This document shows, piece after piece, positions 34,398-40,358 of a stretch of DNA of 40,358 nucleotides (positions within the stretch are counted from its first letter, which is position 1; each line of letters begins with the position of its first letter). The notes below the pieces were generated by a model. It worked only from the letters and a program-made list of their open reading frames with translations, was not told the DNA's origin and did no database searches. Made by a program: the position numbers and the translations under genes. The stretch lies in the NCBI GenBank assembly GCA_947624025.1, contig CANQIJ010000003.1:1-40358 (forward strand), written 5' to 3'. This DNA is from an uncultured Lachnospiraceae bacterium. Its GTDB lineage: Bacteria > Bacillota > Clostridia > Lachnospirales > Lachnospiraceae.

Positions 34398-34491
34398 AAC
34401 CTTCATCTCCTCCTGCGGCTTACAGCCTTCCCGTCTTTTCATTCAAGTAACATAAAAAACTTAGCTAAAATAAAAAAATATCAAAAAATAC

Positions 34492-34520
34492 TTGCAATGC
34501 CCAAAACATTATACTATAAT
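34492..34520 (+). promoter_or_regulatory. Promoter of tRNA-Lys
   Basis: TTGCAA and a perfect TATAAT are separated by 17 nt, about 48 nt before the tRNA. TTGCAA is its own reverse complement, so it could also serve a weak minus-strand promoter for tatD. Confidence 0.85.
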
Positions 34521-34568
34521 AACTCTTGCGTGTTGAAAACCACGTATTTATGAGCTTTTATCGGATAC

Positions 34569-34641
34569 GCACCGCTAGCTCAGCTGGTAGAGCACCTGAC
34601 TCTTAATCAGGGTGTCCAGGGTTCGAGCCCCTGGCGGTGCA
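34569..34641 (+). tRNA. tRNA-Lys (anticodon CUU)
   Basis: The acceptor stem is GCACCGC/GCGGTGC with discriminator A. The D arm is AGCTCAGCTGGTAGAGC, the anticodon loop CTCTTAA (anticodon CTT, reading AAG), and the T arm CAGGGTTCGAGCCCCTG. CCA is not encoded. Confidence 0.97.
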
Positions 34642-34646
34642 TGCGG

Positions 34647-34691
34647 GAACTGATTTTGGAGCGAATACGCTCTGGGGTCGGTTCTTTTTTT
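34647..34691 (+). terminator. Terminator of tRNA-Lys
   Basis: A 17-bp stem (GAACTGATTTTGGAGCG with CGCTCTGGGGTCGGTTC, several G-U pairs), loop AATA, then seven T. It ends 14 nt before the convergent transporter gene's stop. Confidence 0.93.
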
Positions 34692-34704
34692 GTGCCGCTC
34701 TATC

Positions 34705-35550
34705 CTAAAACGACACCCCGGCAAGCTCCAGCACGATCCCGGCCAGAACGCCCGCTGCGTACAATATTCCCGCGATCCCCAGATTCTCTCTCCGGTGGCT
34801 GTTGACGTGCAGCAGAACCAGAAAGCCCACTCCCGTTCCCGTCAAAAGGCCCGCGATCAACGATCCGGTGCCAAGCATTCCTTCCAGATACAGCTGCGTG
34901 ATGATCACGGACGCCGCACAGTTGGGAATAAATCCGATCAGTCCCGCAACCAGCGGTCCCAAGATCGGGCGGTCAAGAATCAGACTGCTCAGCGCATCTT
35001 CCCCGACCCAGGCAATCAGCCCGTTCAATACCAGAGAGATCAGCAGGATAAAGACAAATATCTCCAGCGTATGGCGAAGCGCGGACTTCCCTATACCGTC
35101 TTCGCAATGGCAGTGATGCTGCTCGCATAAATGCCCGATCTGCATATCTTCCTTATCCCTATGGCAGATACCGTCAACCGCATATCCTACGGCAGCGGCA
35201 ACGACCGCCTTTACCGCAAGGATCTTAACGATCGAAGGCAAGGCGGCATTGGATGATATCATAATAGGAAGCATCTCATCCGACGTGGACAGATAGACCG
35301 CTATGAGCGTACCCACCGTAATGATCCGGCCCGCATACAGATTGGAGGCCGCCGTCGAAAAACCGCATTGCGGGAAAATGCCGAGGATGCTTCCGATCAG
35401 AGGTCCGCCCTTGCCCGCGCGGCGGATAACCGCCTGCATTGACTCCCCTGCCTTATGCTCCAGAAATTCCATGGCAAGATAGGTGAGGAACAAAAACGGC
35501 AGCAGCCGTATGCTGTCTATGAAACTGTCTGCTATCATATCGATCATCAT
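34705..35550 (-). CDS. Putative metal (manganese-type) exporter, PF11449-like
   Basis: A 281-residue polytopic membrane protein of the permease group often named putative manganese transporter. Two related halves carry mirrored motifs, GILGIFPQCGFSTAASNLYAGR and GLIGFIPNCAASVIITQLYLEG. A His/Cys-rich cytoplasmic loop lies between them (GHLCEQHHCHCEDG, near residue 140), a plausible metal-binding loop. About eight to ten membrane segments. The start MMIDMIAD follows GGGTGAGAAG. No yybP-ykoY type riboswitch is visible upstream. Substrate is inferred, not shown. Confidence 0.8.
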   Translation of the reverse strand: MMIDMIADSFIDSIRLLPFLFLTYLAMEFLEHKAGESMQAVIRRAGKGGPLIGSILGIFPQCGFSTAASNLYAGRIITVGTLIAVYLSTSDEMLPIMISSNAALPSIVKILAVKAVVAAAVGYAVDGICHRDKEDMQIGHLCEQHHCHCEDGIGKSALRHTLEIFVFILLISLVLNGLIAWVGEDALSSLILDRPILGPLVAGLIGFIPNCAASVIITQLYLEGMLGTGSLIAGLLTGTGVGFLVLLHVNSHRRENLGIAGILYAAGVLAGIVLELAGVSF

Positions 35551-35587
35551 TTCTTCTCACCCGCACAGCAAAATTACTTTACTCACT

Positions 35588-35616
35588 AGAATAACGTGTC
35601 TCCTCTCAAAATGCAA
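35588..35616 (-). promoter_or_regulatory. Possible promoter of the metal transporter
   Basis: TTGCAT and TATTCT are separated by 17 nt, about 40 nt before the ATG. An 18-bp palindrome (CCGGATA-AGGA-TATCCGG, 35650-35667) lies 34 nt upstream and could be a regulator site for either divergent gene. Confidence 0.42.
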
Positions 35617-35690
35617 GGTCAAACACGGAAAAGAAGTTGCTGCGGATACCCGGATAAGGATATCCGGCAAAAGATATTTCGTAAAAAAGA

Positions 35691-35719
35691 TTGATTATTG
35701 CGCGAAAATATACTAATAT
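35691..35719 (+). promoter_or_regulatory. Probable promoter of the comFB-like gene
   Basis: TTGATT and TAATAT are separated by 17 nt; an overlapping perfect TATAAT begins three bases later. The region is strongly AT-rich and lies about 45 nt before the start codon. Confidence 0.5.
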
Positions 35720-35766
35720 AATAGTTGTGGATATTTGTCGATTTCAAGACAAATAAGGGGGTTCAA

Positions 35767-36039
35767 ATGGAAGGTTTAAAAAATATACGGGAAGACGCCG
35801 TTGAATATCAGCTCCGCAAGATACTGCCTACGATGCCCGGCGTGTGTTCCTGTGAAAAATGCCGCCTGGATATGGCGTCTTTTGCCCTGAACAGACTGTC
35901 GCCCCAGTACGTCAGAACGGACGCCGGGGCTTTGTATCAAAAGCTCAACAACTCTTCGCAGCAGGCCGAGGTGGAAGTACTGAAAACCGTTATCGACGCT
36001 ATCGATACCATCAGCGCGCATCCCAAGCATGACGCATAG
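35767..36039 (+). CDS. ComFB family protein
   Basis: A 90-residue soluble protein. The block EYQLRKILPTMPGVCSCEKC, then DMASFALNRLSPQYV, is the late-competence ComFB signature, including the CxxC-type CSCEKC cysteines that can hold zinc. AAGGGGG lies five bases before the ATG at 35767; the longer track start is unsupported. The family has been reported to include cyclic-dinucleotide-binding proteins, so a role in signalling to pili or motility is possible. It is a single-gene unit with its own terminator. Competence genes are not seen nearby. Confidence 0.87.
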   Translation: MEGLKNIREDAVEYQLRKILPTMPGVCSCEKCRLDMASFALNRLSPQYVRTDAGALYQKLNNSSQQAEVEVLKTVIDAIDTISAHPKHDA

Positions 36040-36094
36040 AATGCTTTTGTAAGATAAAGATCGGAAAACAGAGCATGATGACCAGATGATGAGA

Positions 36095-36120
36095 GCCGGA
36101 TCCTGCGATCCGGCCCTTTT
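36095..36120 (+). terminator. Terminator of the comFB-like gene
   Basis: GCCGGATC pairs with GATCCGGC around CTGC, followed by CCTTTTAT. It lies 55 nt after the stop codon and between convergent genes. Confidence 0.82.
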
Positions 36121-36169
36121 ATCATTGTCCTGTCATATTTCCTGCAGCACCTGCCTCTGCGGGCCTCTC

Positions 36170-36691
36170 TCAGCCCGAGACCATATTCTCCTGACGGTGG
36201 ACGGCTTCCTTAATATACCCCTCCACATCCTCCCTGGGAATGGAAAGCGCCAGAGACATCTCACTATAGAGAAGCTCCTCCGCCTTGCGAAGATACTGCT
36301 CATCCGAAGAAAGAACCTTCTTGCCCTCCCTCAGACGATCCTGCTTGCGCAGATACAGCGTCTTAATGATCTGGACGAGACTGCGGCAGTCATAGGTGCG
36401 TATCGCTTCCTTATACATCTGCTCCCTGCCCTTTTCCTCCTGGATCCAGACCGTCTCGATCTGCGTGATCCGGTCCACCAGATCCTGCGCCTCTTTCCTG
36501 CTCATGATCCTGCGCATAACGACCTTGTCGTTATCGACCGGCGTGTAGACTGTGCTCCCTTTCTCAAAAACCGGCTCCAGCACATAATACTTGCGTACCT
36601 TATCCCGTTTATCAAACGGATTGTCCGTAACGTTGACAACACGGCAGACACCATGTCCGCCGCACATGATCAATTCATCCTTTTCAAACAT
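36170..36691 (-). CDS. CarD family transcriptional regulator
   Basis: A 173-residue CarD/CdnL-type RNA polymerase-binding protein. The N-terminal Tudor-like domain begins FEKDELIMCGGHGVCRVVN and continues with KYYVLEPVFEKGSTVYTPVDN. The C-terminal helical part has RLREGKKVLSSDEQYLRKAEELLYSE. Such proteins stabilise open promoter complexes, notably at rRNA promoters. The ATG at 36691 follows GGAGGG; the track start is twelve bases earlier. It is a monocistronic gene with its own promoter. Confidence 0.9.
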   Translation of the reverse strand: MFEKDELIMCGGHGVCRVVNVTDNPFDKRDKVRKYYVLEPVFEKGSTVYTPVDNDKVVMRRIMSRKEAQDLVDRITQIETVWIQEEKGREQMYKEAIRTYDCRSLVQIIKTLYLRKQDRLREGKKVLSSDEQYLRKAEELLYSEMSLALSIPREDVEGYIKEAVHRQENMVSG

Positions 36692-36747
36692 GACACCCTC
36701 CATTTCCTGACCCAGATATATGCCAACAATTACCCCTTTATAATATT

Positions 36748-36777
36748 AGTTTACCACGAAAACACAGCTTTAGTAAA
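36748..36777 (-). promoter_or_regulatory. Probable promoter of the CarD gene
   Basis: TTTACT and TAAACT are separated by 18 nt, about 57 nt before the ATG. The boxes resemble those of the promoter at 32527-32555. Confidence 0.45.
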
Positions 36778-36816
36778 TGTTTTCCGAATTCTGCTGAAAA
36801 TTTCGGCATATTTCTG

Positions 36817-36839
36817 ACAAAACGGAGAGCCGTTTTTGT
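36817..36839 (-). terminator. Probable terminator of ahcY
   Basis: On the minus strand ACAAAAACGG pairs with CCGTTTTGT around CTCT, giving an A-rich/T-rich hairpin 49 nt after the ahcY stop. It is nearly symmetric and so could act on both strands. A GGCGGC/GCTGCC hairpin followed by ATTTTTAT lies just upstream of it. Confidence 0.55.
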
Positions 36840-36887
36840 ACAAAAGTTCTATAAAAATCCGCGCGGCAGCAGGCTCCGGCAGCCGCC

Positions 36888-38135
36888 TTACACCGTATAA
36901 CTGTTTAAATACCGCTCCTGCTCCGGCGTCAGCACGTCGATCTCTTTGCCGAGGAATGCCAGCTTACGCTTCGCAACGTCCCTGTCCACTTCCTCCGGCA
37001 CATCGATCAGACGCTCGGTCAGCTCGCTGCCGTGCTCTACCAGATATTTGGCGGAGAGCGCCTGGATCGCAAAGCTCATATCCATGATCTCCGCCGGATG
37101 TCCGTCGCCAGCAGCCAGATTCACCAGACGGCCTTCCGCCAGCACGAAGATCCACTGCCCGGTCGGCAGCTTGTATCCCATGATATTCTTGCGCTGCTCC
37201 CTCGTCTCGACGGCGTTTGCCTTAAGCCACGCCATATCGATCTCGCAGTCGAAATGTCCCGCATTACAGAGGATCGCTCCCTCTTTCATTTCCGCGAAAT
37301 CTTCCTGATCGATCACGCCGTTACAGCCCGTCACGGTAATAAAGAAATCGCCGACCTTCGCCGCTTCCTTCATCGGCATAACGTCGAATCCGTCCATCAC
37401 CGCCTCGATCGCCTTGATGGGATCGATCTCCGTCACGATCACCCGCGCGCCGAGCCCTTTGGCTCTCATGGCAGTGCCTTTACCGCACCAGCCGTAACCG
37501 GCTACGACAACGATCTTACCCGCGACGATCAGATTCGTGGTCCTGTTGATGCCGTCCCACACGGACTGACCTGTGCCGTATCTGTTATCAAAGAAATGCT
37601 TGCAGGATGCGTTGTTGACACGAACCATCGGGAATTTCAGCTCGCCCGCCTTATTCATAGCCTCCAGACGGATGATGCCTGTCGTCGTCTCCTCGCACCC
37701 GCCGATGATGTTCGGGATCAGCTGCGGCATTTCCTTATGCACCATCGTCACAAGGTCACCCCCATCGTCGATGATGATATTCGGCCCCGCCTCCAATACG
37801 TGACGGATATGCATCTCATACTCTTCCTGGGTCGCGCTGTACCATGCGTGAACCTCCAGGCCCGCCTTGACAAGCGCCGCCGCCACATCGTCCTGGGTGG
37901 ACAGCGGATTGGAGCCCGTCACATACATATCCGCACCGCCGGCGGCAAGCACCAGGCACAGATAGGCGGTCTTCGCCTCCAGATGTACGGACAGGGCGAT
38001 CTTTTTCCCGGCAAAGGGCTTACTCCGGGTAAACTCCTTCTCCAAAGTGCGCAGCAGATCGCAGTTTCTCTTGACCCACTCGATCTTTCTCTCACCGGAA
38101 CCGGCGAGCGAAGCATCTCTGATTTCACTGTTCAT
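36888..38135 (-). CDS. ahcY: Adenosylhomocysteinase
   Basis: A 415-residue S-adenosylhomocysteine hydrolase that splits SAH to adenosine and homocysteine in the methyl cycle. Substrate-site motifs are LSVHLEAKTAYL, NIIGGCEETTTG and NNASCKHFFDNRYGTGQS. The NAD-binding loop is GYGWCGKGTAMRAKGLGA. CNAGHFDCEID and the C-terminal DVPEEVDRDVAKRKL also fit. It is of the shorter kind that lacks the insertion and the C-terminal Lys-Tyr tail of the ~430-470-residue enzymes. AGGAGG lies nine bases before the ATG. It follows the EAL-HDOD gene by 86 nt. Confidence 0.97.
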   Translation of the reverse strand: MNSEIRDASLAGSGERKIEWVKRNCDLLRTLEKEFTRSKPFAGKKIALSVHLEAKTAYLCLVLAAGGADMYVTGSNPLSTQDDVAAALVKAGLEVHAWYSATQEEYEMHIRHVLEAGPNIIIDDGGDLVTMVHKEMPQLIPNIIGGCEETTTGIIRLEAMNKAGELKFPMVRVNNASCKHFFDNRYGTGQSVWDGINRTTNLIVAGKIVVVAGYGWCGKGTAMRAKGLGARVIVTEIDPIKAIEAVMDGFDVMPMKEAAKVGDFFITVTGCNGVIDQEDFAEMKEGAILCNAGHFDCEIDMAWLKANAVETREQRKNIMGYKLPTGQWIFVLAEGRLVNLAAGDGHPAEIMDMSFAIQALSAKYLVEHGSELTERLIDVPEEVDRDVAKRKLAFLGKEIDVLTPEQERYLNSYTV

Positions 38136-38221
38136 TGCTCGTTTCCTCCTGCAGATTGATCAGCCGAATTTTTATTAGAGTGATGGTCGTCTGTCCTGTC
38201 ATCACTGATCATGTTCTATTT

Positions 38222-39442
38222 TTAAAAAAACATATCCTTGTACCAGCATACCGCATCGGTGTATGCCTGATAAACCGTATCGATCGTGATATCCTTCACG
38301 ATCAGTAACCGGCACACCTCCTGCCAGTCCGCGCTCTCGTAGGCAAGGAGAAAATCGTATACGTCCGCCAGTTCGCCCTTATGGTTTAACAGTGCTTCCC
38401 CGATATCCTTGGATACATTGACCTTCTTAAGCGCTTCACCAAGCGGCACGTTTAAGATGATGTCCAGCACCGAGAACAGACCCATCAGGAATAATTCCGA
38501 AGCCTTCATCGCCAGCCCGAAGGCAGGCGCCAGGCACTCAGCGAATTTAGCTCTCAGCAGGGATACCCTGGCGATCTCATTGGGTCTGTCGGCGCACAGC
38601 TCCTTGGTAATGACCGTATTGATCCATTTCTTTAATTCCTTCTGTCCCAGGATGGCCGCCGCATGACGGATGGACGTGACCTCAGAATTGACGGCAATGC
38701 GGTTGACCATCTCAAGCAGCGACAGCACCAGCGCCGTATCCCGCCCGATGATATCCGCGGCTTTCGTCAGTTCGTAATCCGCATCGTTCACAATATTCAT
38801 AAGCTCCAGATAATTGACCTTAAGCGGCTCGATCACCGTCTCGCCCTTGGTAACGGGAATACGGTAAAAATTACCTTCAAACAGATAAAATGCCTCATCG
38901 TCCTTCACATGATCGAACATCTCCTGATTCTCTATGTTGCCAACACAGATCCTGATATTCGGATACAGGTGTGAAAAATAGATCTTGGCCTTATTTACCT
39001 CCACCCTCTTACAGTCCAGAATAATATAATCCATCAGGGAGAGGATCTCTTTATAATGCTCAAAATCCGAAACAGGAAGCTTCATGATCGCCAGCTCATA
39101 ACCGCTGTCCTTCAGCTGCTTCAGGCGGTTCTGATACGCTTCAGTGTTTGCAATCGAATTGTCGCACAGAAGGACCAGTCTGTCTTTCATCGACGCCGAC
39201 TGTTCCTCTATATCCGTAAATACATTGACAGGTCCTACCGGAAGAAAAACCTTGGAGTCAGGCGACAGCGTATCTATGCCGACATTCTGTATGATCTCCA
39301 GACCGGCCACTCTGCCTGATCCGTCAAGTACGGCAGAACCCTGCAGCTCCGGATTAAGCAGATAATTCTCTTTCTGTGAAAAAAGAGAATAAGCGCATAC
39401 CTTCATGTTCTTATCAAAAAACGGTACCAGTGTTGCAAGCAT
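38222..39442 (-). CDS. EAL-HDOD (YuxH-type) signalling protein
   Basis: A 406-residue two-domain protein. Residues 1 to about 185 fit a degenerate EAL domain: the start FDKNMKVCAYSLFSQ is typical of YuxH-like proteins, while the catalytic ExL and metal-binding residues are not seen. About 195-390 is an HDOD domain with LMNIVNDADYELTKAADIIGRDTALVLSLLEMVN and SIRHAAAILGQKELKKWI. Such proteins are thought to sense or transmit rather than degrade cyclic-di-GMP. The ATG at 39442 follows AAGGAG; the track start is 48 bases earlier. Partners unknown. Confidence 0.88.
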   Translation of the reverse strand: MLATLVPFFDKNMKVCAYSLFSQKENYLLNPELQGSAVLDGSGRVAGLEIIQNVGIDTLSPDSKVFLPVGPVNVFTDIEEQSASMKDRLVLLCDNSIANTEAYQNRLKQLKDSGYELAIMKLPVSDFEHYKEILSLMDYIILDCKRVEVNKAKIYFSHLYPNIRICVGNIENQEMFDHVKDDEAFYLFEGNFYRIPVTKGETVIEPLKVNYLELMNIVNDADYELTKAADIIGRDTALVLSLLEMVNRIAVNSEVTSIRHAAAILGQKELKKWINTVITKELCADRPNEIARVSLLRAKFAECLAPAFGLAMKASELFLMGLFSVLDIILNVPLGEALKKVNVSKDIGEALLNHKGELADVYDFLLAYESADWQEVCRLLIVKDITIDTVYQAYTDAVCWYKDMFF

Positions 39443-39480
39443 ATCACGATCTCCTTTCGGAATATTTAAACCTGATAATA

Positions 39481-39509
39481 AGTATATCATACCGCACTGT
39501 TCTTGACAA
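39481..39509 (-). promoter_or_regulatory. Promoter of the EAL-HDOD gene
   Basis: TTGTCA and TATACT are separated by 17 nt, about 40 nt before the ATG. The divergent gap to the dehydrogenase gene (39510-39634) shows a TACAAT on the plus strand at 39541 but no good -35 for it. Confidence 0.75.
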
Positions 39510-39634
39510 ATATCCTCTAGGAAAAAAATTTACGCTATGATACAATAAATAAAAATCAGACTTCAACGGCGGCACACGCATAGATTCGGAATGCAGGGCT
39601 GTCTGCTGACACAAAACGCGGAGGGATCATATAT

Positions 39635-40358
39635 ATGAAAATCGTTGTACTGGAAAGAAACAGCGCGGGGACTGATATCGACGTTTCCTGCTATGAGCAG
39701 TTCGGTGAGGTGACCTACTATCCGAATACGGTGGCGGAAAACACCGCCGAACGGATCAAAGACGCGGATATTATTATTGCCAACAAAGCGCCTTTAAACG
39801 AGACGACCATGAAGGACGCCCCGAACGTCAAGCTGATCTGCCTGTTTGCCACGGGATACGACAACGTGGACATCGCATACTGTAAAAGCCGCGGCATCAA
39901 AGTCGCCAACGTCGTCAACTACTGCACCCCGGCCGTAGCGCAGCACACGCTCCTGTTAGCGCTGATGCTCACCGAGAAGATCGCCTTCTACGACCAGTAT
40001 GTCAAATCGGGCACCTACAGCGCCCAGGACCGTTTTTCCAATTTTGACAGAGCCTTTTACGACCTGAACGGCAAGACGTGGGGCATCGTCGGCATGGGCA
40101 ACATCGGCCGCAGAGTCGCCGGTCTGGCGCAGGCGTTCGGCTGCAGGGTCATCTTTTATTCCGCTTCCGGCAAAAGCACCTGCACCGACTATGAGCGCGT
40201 GGAGCTGGACGCATTGCTTTCGCAGTCCGATATCCTCTCCCTTCACTGTCCGCTCAGCGACAGGACAAGAGGACTTCTCAATAAAGACGCCTTTGACAAG
40301 ATGAAAGAGACGGCGATCCTGATCAATGTCGCCCGCGGGCCTGTCGTAGACACGCAGG
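39635..40358 (+). CDS. D-2-hydroxyacid dehydrogenase, 3' end outside window
   Basis: The first 241 residues of an NAD-dependent D-2-hydroxyacid dehydrogenase; the frame is open to the window end, which is why the track omits it. The start MKIVVLERNSAG follows GGAGGG. Family motifs are LICLFATGYDNVD, the Rossmann loop GIVGMGNIGRRVAGLAQ (GxGxxG), SLHCPLSDRTRGLLN and the catalytic-arginine segment ILINVARGPVVDTQ. Likely substrates are hydroxypyruvate/glycerate or another 2-keto acid; the catalytic histidine lies beyond the edge, so the substrate cannot be narrowed. Confidence 0.9.
   Translation, partial: MKIVVLERNSAGTDIDVSCYEQFGEVTYYPNTVAENTAERIKDADIIIANKAPLNETTMKDAPNVKLICLFATGYDNVDIAYCKSRGIKVANVVNYCTPAVAQHTLLLALMLTEKIAFYDQYVKSGTYSAQDRFSNFDRAFYDLNGKTWGIVGMGNIGRRVAGLAQAFGCRVIFYSASGKSTCTDYERVELDALLSQSDILSLHCPLSDRTRGLLNKDAFDKMKETAILINVARGPVVDTQ

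Noticed and set aside
35551-35766. yybP-ykoY manganese riboswitch before the transporter
   Set aside because: The conserved loops of that element are not present; only a palindrome and promoter-like boxes are seen.
37032-38159. 375-codon plus-strand ORF opposite ahcY
   Set aside because: It lies entirely antisense to a well-conserved gene, has no ribosome binding site and reads as a low-complexity His/Arg-rich shadow.
1-40358. CRISPR arrays, insertion sequences, prophage or integrative elements
   Set aside because: No regularly spaced direct repeats, transposase, integrase or phage genes could be found by reading; gene content is typical chromosomal.

Overview
The window looks like chromosomal DNA of a Gram-positive, flagellated anaerobe of the Lachnospiraceae (Clostridia). 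Pointers are strong AGGAGG-type ribosome binding sites, sigma-A promoters with 17-nt spacers, a SigD-type flagellar promoter, a BofA/DUF2508 pair, a DUF5702/DUF6382-type Tad pilus locus, a two-subunit class I fumarase and DUF6240 next to flagellin. Base composition is moderate to GC-rich and fairly even, and I see no integrase, transposase, phage gene or CRISPR array. Species cannot be given.

Layout. 1-240: promoter and leader of what looks like an rRNA operon leaving the window on the minus strand. 268-1633: a membrane protein (GT-C-like) whose 5' end is out of frame across a G9 tract. 1901-5162 (+): polyphosphate-polymerase (VTC) domain, DUF4956 and CotH kinase cassette. 5144-7202 (-): YitT, a DHH phosphoesterase and a 38-residue membrane peptide. 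7402-7489: tRNA-Ser(GCU). 7642-11679 (-): fumarase beta and alpha, HIT, flavodoxin-SCP2, rhomboid.

11734-21635 (-): a complete tad pilus operon. In transcription order: A24 peptidase, TadZ, CpaF/TadA, TadB, TadC, Flp pilin, DUF5702, a TadE-like protein with two Cys/His repeats, a second A24 peptidase, a TadE-like pseudopilin, and an FHA protein. A strong promoter and a foldable ~130-nt leader precede it. Two of its genes appear to start at AUU.

21838-22583: BofA and DUF2508, divergent. 22596-27653 (-): SigD-driven DUF6240-flagellin-FliS operon. Its promoter abuts the glgB terminator so that the start point falls inside the terminator stem. 27763-32437 (-): glgB and a TPR plus degenerate AAA+ protein. 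32674-34397 (-): rsmA and tatD. 34569-34641: tRNA-Lys(CUU). 34705-35550 (-): PF11449-type metal transporter. 35767-36039 (+): ComFB. 36170-39442 (-): CarD regulator, S-adenosylhomocysteinase, EAL-HDOD protein. 39635-end (+): D-2-hydroxyacid dehydrogenase, cut by the window edge.

The genes join surface appendages (Tad pili, flagella), possible polyphosphate handling (VTC cassette, DHH phosphatase), storage carbon (GlgB) and housekeeping. ComFB and a degenerate EAL-HDOD protein hint at cyclic-dinucleotide control. All gene calls rest on reading motifs and neighbourhood by eye; no database search was possible.
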